Shown here piece after piece: positions 17,102 to 25,299 of a DNA stretch of 64,000 bases. Position numbers and translations under genes: made by a program. Origin of the DNA: an uncultured Maricaulis sp. (GTDB taxonomy: Bacteria > Pseudomonadota > Alphaproteobacteria > Caulobacterales > Maricaulaceae); contig NZ_CAMYLS010000005.1 in NCBI RefSeq assembly GCF_947259345.1, positions 1 to 64,000 of the forward strand, in the 5' to 3' direction. Within the stretch, counting starts at the first letter, position 1. The number at the start of each line of letters is the position of its first letter. Below the pieces are notes generated by a model. The model made no database searches, was not told where the DNA came from, and saw only the letters and a program-made list of their open reading frames with translations.

Positions 17102-17938
17102 TCAGGCGGCGGCCGACTTGGCGACGGCCGCGCGGCCATACAGGCCGCGGCGCCCTTCGACCGGCGAGAAATCGCTGGACAGGCCGACAACAGTCTCCGC
17201 AGCGCCCATGATCAGATAACCGTCCTGGGCCGTCTGGTGCGCAATACGGCTGAGCACCTTCTTTTTGGTGTCGGCATCGAAATAGATCAGCACATTGCGG
17301 CAGAACACCAGATCGAACGTCCCCATCTGGGCGAAATTCTCCAGCAGGTTCTGCTTCTGGAAGGTCACCATGGAGCGGATGTTCGGCTTGACGCGCCATT
17401 GCTCGCCCTGCTGTTCGAAATGCTGGACCAGGCGCTGGACGGCGAGGCCGCGCTGGACCTCGAACTGCGAGTAAATGCCAGCCTTGGCCTTTTCGAGCAC
17501 GCGGGGTGCCATGTCGGTGGCGACGATCTCAACACGCAGATTTCCGAGCCGGGCGCGCTCTTCCTCGAGCAGCATGGCCAGCGAATAGGGTTCCTGGCCG
17601 GACGAGCAGGCCGCGCACCAGATGCGAATCTGACCGTTATTGCCGCGGGCACGGGCGAGAACCGGCAGCACATCCTGCTTGAACAGATCGAAGGGCGTGT
17701 TGTCGCGAAAGAAGAAGGTTTCGTGAGTCGCCAGGGCTTCGGTAATGGCCCACAGGAGGCGACCGTCGCTATCGCGACGCGCCGACGAGATCAGCGCCTC
17801 GATCGAGGGATAGCCTTCAGCCCGCGCCAAGGGCGCCAGTCGGCTTTCCAGCAGGTAGCCCTTGTCGGCAGACAGGACGAGACCCGAGCGTTTGAACGCC
17901 TCTGCGGCCACGAAAAGGATGTCATCGTGTTTTATCAT
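17102..17938 (-). CDS. cheR: Chemotaxis protein methyltransferase CheR
   Basis: CheR methylates glutamates of chemoreceptors using S-adenosylmethionine. The 278-residue product has the CheR N-terminal helical domain (LESRLAPLARAEGYPS, ATHETFFFRD) and a Rossmann methyltransferase domain with IWCAACSSGQEPYSLAM, ATDMAPRVLEKAKAGIY and FDLVFCRNVLIYFD. It is the last gene of the cheA-cheW-cheY-cheB-cheR transcript, 2 bases after cheB. Confidence 0.95.
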   Translation of the reverse strand: MIKHDDILFVAAEAFKRSGLVLSADKGYLLESRLAPLARAEGYPSIEALISSARRDSDGRLLWAITEALATHETFFFRDNTPFDLFKQDVLPVLARARGNNGQIRIWCAACSSGQEPYSLAMLLEEERARLGNLRVEIVATDMAPRVLEKAKAGIYSQFEVQRGLAVQRLVQHFEQQGEQWRVKPNIRSMVTFQKQNLLENFAQMGTFDLVFCRNVLIYFDADTKKKVLSRIAHQTAQDGYLIMGAAETVVGLSSDFSPVEGRRGLYGRAAVAKSAAA

Positions 17939-17940
17939 TT

Positions 17941-19128
17941 TTACAGTCCACCTTTCGCGCGCCGGACAATGCCCGGACCCATCTGCGACAGAGACAGGAT
18001 TTCATCGGCCAGGCCGGCTTCCGCCACGGCACCCGGCATACCCCAAACAATACTCGTCGCCTCGTCCTGAGCCAGAATGGTGCCGCCGACATTGCGCAGC
18101 ATGCGTGCACCTTCCCGGCCGTCATGGCCCATGCCCGTCAGAATGATGCCGAGGGCTGCGCCGCGCGTGACCTCGGCCACGGACTGGAACAGGGGATCGA
18201 CTGCCGGACGACAGAAATTGATTGGCGGTGTTTGATCGAGCACCGCATAGAAGCCCGCGGCATCCTTGCGGATGGTCATGTGGAAATCGCCCGGCGCGAT
18301 ATAGACGCAGCCCGGCTTCAGACGCTCATTGTCTTCCGCTTCCTTGCACACCAGCTTGCCGGCCTTGGTCAGGTGTTCGGCGAGAATCTTGGTGAACAGG
18401 GCCGGCATGTGCTGGGCAATAACGATCGGCGCGCGGACATCGGCGGGAATGGCGGAGATGACATCGCGCAGGGCTTGCGGGCCGCCGGTCGAGGACCCGA
18501 TGGCGATGATTTCCGGACGCCCATTGTGCCGAGGGGTGCCGCGCGTTTGCGGTGGCTGCGCCACCGGCGCATGCATTTTTCTTGCTGGCGCGGCGGGCGG
18601 CGGGGCGGTTGTGGTGCGCGCGGTCGGCGCGACGGGCGCGGTCGGCGCGCTCGGTTGTGCGAGATTGCCTTGCGTGGGGACCGGAGGGATCGGACGCGGC
18701 GCGAGGGCTTTCAGCTTGGTCAGCAGATCGCGGCGGAACTCCTCGGCGCCGGCGAGTCGGCCGGCCTGGGGTTTGGACGCATAATCCGCTGCGCCCATGG
18801 AGAGCGCGCGGATGGTCACTTCACCACCACGACGGGTCAGCGTCGACGCCATGACCACTTTGCAGCCCGGCACGGCCTTGAGCAGCAGCGGCAGGGCCGC
18901 GAGGCCATCCATTTTCGGCATTTCGACATCAAGCACGATCAGGTCGGGCTTGAGTTCCTCGGCCTTGCGAAGGCCTTGCTCACCATCGACGGCGGCGCCG
19001 ACGAGCGTGAGATCCTTGTCCTCATCGACCCAGCGCGTCATGAGACCGCGGGCAACCGCGGAGTCATCGATCACGAGAACCCGGGCGATGGATTGGGCGG
19101 GAGACGCCGTGCGGGCGAGTTCCGTCAT
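17941..19128 (-). CDS. cheB: Chemotaxis response regulator protein-glutamate methylesterase CheB
   Basis: 395 residues: a receiver (RVLVIDDSAVARG, phosphoacceptor in IVLDVEMPKMDG, metal-binding DD), a long Pro/Ala/Thr-rich linker (about residues 165-215), and a methylesterase domain with GSSTGGPQAL (catalytic Ser), AQHMP (His) and ILTGMGHDGREG (Asp). CheB demethylates and deamidates chemoreceptors. The frame is open further upstream, but the ATG at 19128 with a GAGGGG site gives a normal receiver start. cheY ends 10 bases before it. Confidence 0.95.
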   Translation of the reverse strand: MTELARTASPAQSIARVLVIDDSAVARGLMTRWVDEDKDLTLVGAAVDGEQGLRKAEELKPDLIVLDVEMPKMDGLAALPLLLKAVPGCKVVMASTLTRRGGEVTIRALSMGAADYASKPQAGRLAGAEEFRRDLLTKLKALAPRPIPPVPTQGNLAQPSAPTAPVAPTARTTTAPPPAAPARKMHAPVAQPPQTRGTPRHNGRPEIIAIGSSTGGPQALRDVISAIPADVRAPIVIAQHMPALFTKILAEHLTKAGKLVCKEAEDNERLKPGCVYIAPGDFHMTIRKDAAGFYAVLDQTPPINFCRPAVDPLFQSVAEVTRGAALGIILTGMGHDGREGARMLRNVGGTILAQDEATSIVWGMPGAVAEAGLADEILSLSQMGPGIVRRAKGGL

Positions 19129-19138
19129 TGGAAACCCC

Positions 19139-19513
19139 TCAGGAAGCGCGCAGCAAACCCGTTTGCTGGAACTTGGACTCGATGATGTCACCATCAAACG
19201 GCTTCATGACATACTCATCCGCACCGGCTCGAAGGGCTTCGGTGATGTGTGCCATGTCATTTTCGGTCGTACAGAAGACCACGACCGGCTGGTCGCCGGT
19301 CTCTTCGCGGCGCAGCGCCTTGACGAAATCCAGCCCGTTCATGACCGGCATGTTCCAATCCAGCAGGATCGCATCCGGCATCTGCTTGCGGCAGGCTTCC
19401 AGGGCTTCCGACCCGTCGCCTGCTTCGACACATTCGAACTGAAGTTCTTCGAGTATTTTGCGCGCGACTTTCCGGATCACCCGAGAATCGTCGACAACCA
19501 GACACGTTTTCAT
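19139..19513 (-). CDS. cheY: CheY-type single-domain response regulator
   Basis: A 124-residue lone receiver: CLVVDDSRVIRKVARKIL, phosphoacceptor in AILLDWNMPVMNG, FCTTEND (switch Thr) and DEYVMKPFDGDI (Lys). The short C-terminal extension IIESKFQQTGLL is seen in alphaproteobacterial che-cluster CheY paralogues. It could act as a motor-binding CheY or a phosphate sink for CheA; sequence alone does not decide. The start at 19513 has a GGAGGGT site, and upstream frame extensions are not supported. Confidence 0.9.
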   Translation of the reverse strand: MKTCLVVDDSRVIRKVARKILEELQFECVEAGDGSEALEACRKQMPDAILLDWNMPVMNGLDFVKALRREETGDQPVVVFCTTENDMAHITEALRAGADEYVMKPFDGDIIESKFQQTGLLRAS

Positions 19514-19527
19514 CCCAACACCCTCCG

Positions 19528-20013
19528 CTAGGCGGCTTCTGCCTTGGCGCCAGCCGTTCCGATAACGGCCGAGACGTCGAGGACTGCCAGCAATTCCTTG
19601 TCCAGACGGTGCACACCCTTGACCATCGACCGCCAAGTCGCATCGACATGGGCCGGCACCGGCTCCAGCTCCGCCCTAGGACGACGAAGCACTTCACCGA
19701 CACTATCCACGATAAGTCCAAAAATTTCGCTACCACGCTCAACGCCGAGCGCCATTCCGGATTCGGTGGCTTCCCGCGGCGGCAAGCCGAGACGCCGCCG
19801 GGCGTCAATCGCTGTCACGATGCGGCCGCGCAGATTGAGCAAACCGGCCACTTCACACAGTGCAAGCGGAACCGACGTTACCGATTGCGGCGCGAAAACT
19901 TCGCGGATCGCGTCAACCGGCGCGCCGAAGAGCTGGTCACCAATACGGACCGAGACGTATTCATTCATGGACTCGGCACTCAATTCGGCATTGTCGCCAT
20001 GATGCGTGGTCAT
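19528..20013 (-). CDS. cheW: Chemotaxis coupling protein CheW
   Basis: A 161-residue CheW: VSVRIGDQLFGAPVDAIREV, SVPLALCEVAGLLNLRGRIV and IFGLIVDSVGEVL are the typical strands of the SH3-like fold. CheW bridges chemoreceptors and CheA in the signalling array. Its ATG overlaps the cheA stop by 4 bases, indicating translational coupling. About 16 extra residues precede a second Met (MNEYVSV), which is a possible alternative start. Confidence 0.93.
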   Translation of the reverse strand: MTTHHGDNAELSAESMNEYVSVRIGDQLFGAPVDAIREVFAPQSVTSVPLALCEVAGLLNLRGRIVTAIDARRRLGLPPREATESGMALGVERGSEIFGLIVDSVGEVLRRPRAELEPVPAHVDATWRSMVKGVHRLDKELLAVLDVSAVIGTAGAKAEAA

Positions 20014-22793
20014 GCCACCTTCTCCTCTTGAGACACCGAGTCGAGGGCGGCGATCAGGGCGCCACGATCCGATCTCGGCAGCACGGCCGTCAGGCCCTCG
20101 GACTGCGTATCTTCCGGCCAGTCAGTGACGGCCAGGGTCGGCAGGTTCGGCCACAGGCCTTCCTGGCGAATGCGCGACAACGCGGACGGGTCGCCAACCA
20201 TGGCGTCAAACTGCTCGCCCGCCTCGGCGATGGCGTGCACTTCATGCATGCCGCCCGTCGGCGTGACGTCGTAGCCCGCCGCCGCCAGCAGGGGTGCGAT
20301 CATGCGGCGCGCGAAGGCATCGGCATCGACCAGCAGGATGCGGCGGCGGCGATTGCTCGCCTTGCGCTGGATATTGCCGGCGCGGGACTGGTCGAGATAC
20401 CAGGCGATATCGACCACATCCGTGGCCTTGCCCTTGATGATGGCGGAACCGATGATCCCGGGCTTGTCCGACGACATCTGCATGTCGACACGCTCTTCGA
20501 CAACATCGACAATCTCGTCGACCGCCAGGCCGATCGAGGTGTGGTTTTCGGCAAACACGAGAACCGGCTGGCGCTGACCTTCGACCGTGCGGATTTCCGA
20601 ACCAATCGGAACGATCGGCATCAGGCGGCCACGATATTGGACCACCAGGCGTCCATTGGTGCTTTCGATCGTGTCCGGATTGAACTCTTCCAGCCGTGTG
20701 ACCAGGGCGAGCGGAACCGCTTTCGGCTCGGAGCCACCGGCGCGAACGAGAAGCAGGCGCTGCGTATTGGTGGCCTCGGCATTCTTGGATGCAGACGCTT
20801 CGATCGAGGCCTCTTCGTCCATCGCCGTGACGATTTCGCCAGCCAGGCCGTTCGGATCGAGGATCATGATAACCGAGCCATCGCCGAGAATGGTGGCGCC
20901 GGAATAGGCATGCACGCCACGCAAAGAGTCCGAGAGCGGCTTGACGACGATCTCTTCCGTGTCGAGGACATTGTCGACGACCAGGCCAACATTGCGGCCG
21001 CCGGCATCGAGGACAACCACGAAGCCGGTTTCGTCTTCCTTGCCGTTATAGGCCTCGCCAACGCCCAGCACATCGTGCAGGTCGACCAACGGCATGAGCC
21101 GGTCACGCAGACGCATGACGCGGGCGCCATTGAGGTTTTCGACTGTGTGCTCGGACCCGGCGCCGACCCGCACCAGCTCACGCACGGCGAGCTGGGGAAT
21201 GGCAAAACGCTGCTCGTCGCAACCGACAATGAGCGCCGACACGATGGCCAGGGTGAGCGGGATCTTGATCGAGAAATGCGAACCCTTGCCGGCCGTCGAG
21301 GTGACGTCGATGACGCCGCCAATCTGCTCGATATTGGTGCGCACCACATCCATGCCGACGCCGCGGCCGGACAGATTGGTGACTTTCTCGGCGGTCGAGA
21401 AACCCGGCGCGAAGATGAAGCGGTGGATCTGCTGCTCCGTCATCCGCTCGAGTTCTTCGTGCGTGGTCAGCCCCTTCTCGAGGGCCTTCTCGCCGATACG
21501 GGCCGTGTTGAGGCCCATGCCATCATCGGAGATGGCGATAATGATATGGCCGCCTTCATGATAGGCGGACAGCTTGATCGTGCCCTTTTCGGACTTGCCC
21601 GCCTTGGCGCGGTCAGCCGGCATTTCCAGGCCATGGTCGGCGGAGTTGCGGACCATGTGGGTGAGCGGGTCCTTGATGAGTTCGAGAACCTGGCGGTCGA
21701 GCTCGGTCTCATTGCCCTCCATCACCAGTTCGATTTTCTTGCCAAGATCGGTAGAGACATCGCGGATGATGCGCGGCAGCTTGCGCCAGGCATCGCCGAT
21801 CGGCTGCATGCGGGTCTTCATGACCCCGTCCTGCAGCTCGCCGGTCACGGCGGAGAGGCGCTGCAGCGGGCCCTTCAGATCATCATCTTCCAGACCGCGC
21901 ACGGTCTGCATCAGCTGGTTCCGGGTCAGGACCAGCTCGGACACGGTGGTCATCAGCGCCTCGAGCACATCGACACCGACGCGCACGGTCTGCTGGACCT
22001 TCACACCGCCTTCACCGGCGACATGATCGTCACCGCCCTTGAGCTCCGCCATGGCGGTGGCGAGCGCTTCGGCCTGGCTCATATCCTTGGTAATCAGCTC
22101 GGCTGCAGCAGGCGCCACCTCGACTTCCGGCTCGGCGCTGGCAAAGGCGGCTTCAAGCTCGGCGGCGGACACTTCGCCCGGGCGCAGCTCGCGGCCCAGA
22201 TCGGGGTCAAATTCACCGACGCCAATATGCACGACCGGCTCTTCAGGAGCCGCGTCGGCGACCGGTGTAGCGACACCATCGACTTCCGGCTCGGCGCTGT
22301 TGAAGGCGGCTTCAAGGTCTGCCAACGAGACTTCGCCCGGACGCAGTTCGCGGCCCAGGTCATTGTCCCAGTTATCAGGCTGTTGCGGCACGGTCTCGTC
22401 GGCCTGCTCAGGCAAACGCCCCATGGACGCGTCTTCGAGGCGACCGATCAGCTCGGAGTCATCACCGGCCGGTTCAACGCCGGTATTCTCAAGGGCTTCC
22501 AGCACAACCTTGATCTGATCAATGGCCTGCAGGACCAGCGTGACCATTGGCGGTGAAACACTCAGCTCGCCGTCGCGGAATTTGCCCAGCAGGGTTTCAC
22601 CGGCATGCGCCACCGCTTCCAGCCGCGGAAGTCCAAGGAACCCGCAAGTCCCCTTGATGGTGTGCAGAAGGCGGAAAATATTATCGAGGATCGCCCGGTC
22701 TTCCGGGTTGTTCTCGAAGCGCACCAGTTCAGAATCGATGACATCGAGGCTTTCGCCCGTTTCCGTCAAGAATTCGCTGATGAGATCGTCCAT
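20010..22793 (-). CDS. cheA: Chemotaxis histidine kinase CheA with C-terminal receiver-like domain
   Basis: A 927-residue CheA, longer than the usual 650-750. Order: HPt domain with phosphorylatable His44 (FRLLHTIKGTCGFLG); a long acidic linker (about 110-240) holding two copies of a 28-residue motif; dimerisation domain (VLEALMTTVSELVLTRNQL); ATPase domain (N box DPLTHMVRNSADHG, GRGVGMDVVRTNI); a CheW-like domain, apparently followed by a second one; and a receiver-like domain from about residue 800 (RRRILLVDADAFARRM). That last domain has Asp in FDAMVGDPSAL but Arg replaces the conserved Lys (VLPRSDR), so it may not switch normally. First gene of the che operon. The ATG at 22793 was chosen over an upstream in-frame start because it begins the HPt domain. 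Confidence 0.93.
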   Translation of the reverse strand: MDDLISEFLTETGESLDVIDSELVRFENNPEDRAILDNIFRLLHTIKGTCGFLGLPRLEAVAHAGETLLGKFRDGELSVSPPMVTLVLQAIDQIKVVLEALENTGVEPAGDDSELIGRLEDASMGRLPEQADETVPQQPDNWDNDLGRELRPGEVSLADLEAAFNSAEPEVDGVATPVADAAPEEPVVHIGVGEFDPDLGRELRPGEVSAAELEAAFASAEPEVEVAPAAAELITKDMSQAEALATAMAELKGGDDHVAGEGGVKVQQTVRVGVDVLEALMTTVSELVLTRNQLMQTVRGLEDDDLKGPLQRLSAVTGELQDGVMKTRMQPIGDAWRKLPRIIRDVSTDLGKKIELVMEGNETELDRQVLELIKDPLTHMVRNSADHGLEMPADRAKAGKSEKGTIKLSAYHEGGHIIIAISDDGMGLNTARIGEKALEKGLTTHEELERMTEQQIHRFIFAPGFSTAEKVTNLSGRGVGMDVVRTNIEQIGGVIDVTSTAGKGSHFSIKIPLTLAIVSALIVGCDEQRFAIPQLAVRELVRVGAGSEHTVENLNGARVMRLRDRLMPLVDLHDVLGVGEAYNGKEDETGFVVVLDAGGRNVGLVVDNVLDTEEIVVKPLSDSLRGVHAYSGATILGDGSVIMILDPNGLAGEIVTAMDEEASIEASASKNAEATNTQRLLLVRAGGSEPKAVPLALVTRLEEFNPDTIESTNGRLVVQYRGRLMPIVPIGSEIRTVEGQRQPVLVFAENHTSIGLAVDEIVDVVEERVDMQMSSDKPGIIGSAIIKGKATDVVDIAWYLDQSRAGNIQRKASNRRRRILLVDADAFARRMIAPLLAAAGYDVTPTGGMHEVHAIAEAGEQFDAMVGDPSALSRIRQEGLWPNLPTLAVTDWPEDTQSEGLTAVLPRSDRGALIAALDSVSQEEKVA
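22122..22364 (-). repeat. Duplicated 28-residue motif inside the CheA linker
   Basis: Residues 144-171 (22281-22364) and 197-224 (22122-22205) of CheA share the pattern DLGRELRPGEVS-x-A-x-LEAAF-x-SAEPEV, with 24 of 28 positions identical. The copies are separated by 25 unrelated acidic residues. At DNA level they are close but not identical, so the duplication is not brand new. A repeated short motif in a disordered linker is what a docking site for a partner would look like. Confidence 0.85.
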
Positions 22794-22894
22794 GGCAGGC
22801 CCCGTACGGTTCTGATTCCACAGCAACCTGACAGGCCTTAGTTAACGGACTCTTGGCTGAAAGCGTCTTCCGGCAGCGAAATCATTCATACGAT

Positions 22895-22918
22895 ATGAGG
22901 GCGCGCCCGGGCCCTCAT
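22895..22918 (-). terminator. Hairpin after chpT, possible terminator
   Basis: ATGAGGGC (22895-22902) and GCCCTCAT (22911-22918) form an 8-bp perfect stem with an 8-base GC-rich loop, starting 4 bases past the chpT stop on the minus strand. There is no T-run after it, so it may only stabilise or attenuate the transcript between chpT and cheA. The rest of the 129-base gap holds two GANTC sites (22814, 22848) and a GTTAAC at 22841, a possible cell-cycle promoter for cheA. Confidence 0.4.
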
Positions 22919-22922
22919 CCCG

Positions 22923-23606
22923 TCAACCGATCATACCTTCCGGTCCCTTCACGAGGGCAATGAATTCGACCCGGTTCTCATCCGCCTGGGCGCTGACACG
23001 GCCACCATTGGTGCGGGCAATCAGGCCAGTATAATAGGGTTGGATAGAGCGGCCGTCATAGCCGTTCTCCGGGGCATGCGCCTCAAGGGCACGGGCGGTA
23101 CCCTCCTCGAGACGGGCACGGGGGCCTTCCGAAATCACGCGAAGACGCGCACCGCCCGCGGCATCGGCCGCTTCAATGGTGACTGTCCCGCCGCGCGGTG
23201 CCGCGTCTACCCCCAGAAGGCACATATTCAGGAGGAGGCGCGCAGCCTGCTTTTCGAGCCCGGCCGAGTCGACCTTCCAGACGATGTCCGGCTTGACCGA
23301 CGAAAACATGTTCTCGGTCAGGCGCTGTAATTCGCGGCTGTCCAATATCCCTGGCGCAGACCCGCCAGCGCCAAAGGCGAGGCGACAGAATTCCAGTTTG
23401 GACTGGGCCTGGCGTGAGCTTTCGCGGACCAGCTCCATGGCGTCATCATGCATGTCGCCACTGTCCGGATCATCGAACACGCTGAGCGCAGCGCCCAGCG
23501 CCGAGACCGGGCTGACGAGGTCATGACAGAGCCGTGCACAAAGCAGGGCGGCGAGTTGGTCGGCCGGGATTTCGGCGGGGATATCGTCTTGCATGGCATT
23601 TTCCAT
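22923..23606 (-). CDS. chpT: Histidine phosphotransferase ChpT
   Basis: ChpT passes phosphate from the hybrid kinase CckA to CtrA and CpdR. The 227-residue protein has the ChpT/DUF2328 pattern: ALLCARLCHDLVSPVSALG with the phosphorylated His near residue 28, then a helical-hairpin dimerisation region (QAQSKLEFCRLAFG), and a degenerate GHKL-like fold (LLLNMCLLGVDAAPRGGTV) that no longer binds ATP. The start is uncertain: ATG at 23606 (MENAMQDD) or 23594 (MQDD). The open frame reaches 24245 but that extension overlaps the M23 gene antisense and has no family similarity. Located upstream of cheA on the same strand. Confidence 0.9.
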   Translation of the reverse strand: MENAMQDDIPAEIPADQLAALLCARLCHDLVSPVSALGAALSVFDDPDSGDMHDDAMELVRESSRQAQSKLEFCRLAFGAGGSAPGILDSRELQRLTENMFSSVKPDIVWKVDSAGLEKQAARLLLNMCLLGVDAAPRGGTVTIEAADAAGGARLRVISEGPRARLEEGTARALEAHAPENGYDGRSIQPYYTGLIARTNGGRVSAQADENRVEFIALVKGPEGMIG

Positions 23607-23820
23607 ACACGATTCTTCGGCGCCTCGACCGGTTTTCGCACTGAAACTGCATTCACCGCACCGGAAAGGTCTTGGCAACCGGATCAGTCCAAGACATGAT
23701 TCGTTCCCGGCTGTGGGGACAGGTTTCGCGGGAATACGGGGCAGCCCGGCAAACGGTGCGAGACTTGCTTGATGAACCAGACACACGAGTGTCGTTTGAG
23801 CAGACCGGAGTTTTGCGCCA

Positions 23821-25299
23821 GTGGCTGAGTTTGACGTGACCCGCGCTGATACCCGCCGTACGCAAGGCCTTGTGGCCCTTGCCAGTCTCACTCTGTCCGC
23901 CGGCCTGCTGGCCGCGCTGATGCTGGGTGGCGAGCCCCGCAGTGAAGCCGCCAGCGGCGAGGCGATCAGCCTGGCGGTTGCCGCCCCGATCGACGCAAAT
24001 ACCGACGCGCCCCTCTCAGCCGATGTCTCACTGCAGGACACTGCTCCGGTCGAGCCGATCTCGATCCTGCTCGACTCCAGCGAACTGCTCCATGTCAATG
24101 ACGCCGCCTTCACCCAGTGCGCCAGCTGCCCGACCCGTATCCAGGCTGAACGCACCGTGCCGCGCGGCGGCACGCTGGCGGGTGTGCTGGATGATGCCGG
24201 TGTCGACCGGGTCCAGGCCGCCCGCGCGATCGCCGCGCTGGGCACCGTCTTCGACCTGCGCTATCTGCGGGCCGGCGAACGCATCAACCTCTATTTCGAG
24301 ACCGAGACCCCGGCCGATGGCAGCGAAGCGGTCACGCGCTTTGACGGGCTCTCCTTCCGTCCCGATGTCGAACGCTCGATCACCGTGGCGCGCACGTTCG
24401 ATGACACATTCCGGGCCCGCGAGACGATAGCCGAGTTTGACCGCGAAATGGTGCGCGCCTCCGGCTCCATCACGGCCTCGCTCTATGTCGACGCCCTCAA
24501 TGCCGGTGCCACAGACCGAGTTGTTGTCGAGCTGGCTGGCGTCCTCGCCTATGCCATCGACTTCCAGCGCTCGATCCAGCCCGGCGATGAATTCGACATC
24601 CTGTTCGAGCGCTTCGTCGACGAGGAAGGCAATACCGCCCGCACCGGCGACATCCTCTACGCCATGTATGACGGTCGCGGCGATGCCAAGGAATTCTTCC
24701 GCTACGAGACCGAGGACGGGATTGTCGGCTATTACAGCCCGGACGGGGCCAGTGCCCAGCGCCTTTTGATGCTGACCCCGGTCAATGGTGCCCGCCTCTC
24801 CTCATCGTTTTCGAGAGCCCGCCGCCACCCGATCCTGGGCTATACGCGTCGCCACAACGGCACAGATTTCGCCGCCCCGCGTGGCACCCCGGTCATGGCC
24901 GCCGGCAATGGAATTGTGGAGCGGGCCAATCGTTTCGGCAGCTTCGGCAATTATGTCCGCATCCGTCACGCCAATGGCTATGAGACCGCCTATGCCCATC
25001 TGAACGGTTTCGCCCGTGGCATCCGCGCCGGCAGCCGCGTCACCCAGGGCCAGGTCATCGCCTATGTCGGCACGACCGGGCGCTCTACCGGTCCGCACCT
25101 GCATTATGAAGTCCATCACAATGGCACGCCGCGCAATCCGATGACCCTGGACCTGCCCACCGGGCGCCAGCTGTCGGAAGACGAAATCCCGCTCTTCGAA
25201 GCCGAACGTGATCGCATCATCGCCATCCGCGACGCCGCCCGTCCGGCCGCCGAGAACGAGACGCCGCTTGTGGCCGATGCCGGGAATGGGGCTCAGTAG
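23821..25299 (+). CDS. M23 family metallopeptidase (MepM-like), membrane-anchored
   Basis: A 492-residue peptidoglycan-hydrolase-type protein. It starts at a GTG, has a membrane helix at about residues 18-38 (ALASLTLSAGLLAALMLG), an acidic linker, a LysM/OapA-like region (TVPRGGTLAGVLDDAGV, LRAGERINLYFE), and a C-terminal LytM domain with zinc motif HNGTDFAAP (HxxxD) and HLHYEV (HxH). All catalytic residues are present, so it should cut peptide cross-links. The gene is divergent from chpT with a 214-base spacer containing two GATTC sites. Confidence 0.88.
   Translation: MAEFDVTRADTRRTQGLVALASLTLSAGLLAALMLGGEPRSEAASGEAISLAVAAPIDANTDAPLSADVSLQDTAPVEPISILLDSSELLHVNDAAFTQCASCPTRIQAERTVPRGGTLAGVLDDAGVDRVQAARAIAALGTVFDLRYLRAGERINLYFETETPADGSEAVTRFDGLSFRPDVERSITVARTFDDTFRARETIAEFDREMVRASGSITASLYVDALNAGATDRVVVELAGVLAYAIDFQRSIQPGDEFDILFERFVDEEGNTARTGDILYAMYDGRGDAKEFFRYETEDGIVGYYSPDGASAQRLLMLTPVNGARLSSSFSRARRHPILGYTRRHNGTDFAAPRGTPVMAAGNGIVERANRFGSFGNYVRIRHANGYETAYAHLNGFARGIRAGSRVTQGQVIAYVGTTGRSTGPHLHYEVHHNGTPRNPMTLDLPTGRQLSEDEIPLFEAERDRIIAIRDAARPAAENETPLVADAGNGAQ

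Noticed and set aside
19860-22556. 898-codon plus-strand frame opposite cheA
   Set aside because: Very long but antisense to a complete CheA with all domains; sequence is His/Arg/Asp-rich and unlike any family.
23607-24245. Possible N-terminal extension of chpT on the minus strand
   Set aside because: The extension is Arg/Ser/Ala-rich, antisense to the M23 gene, and ChpT homologues start near 23606.
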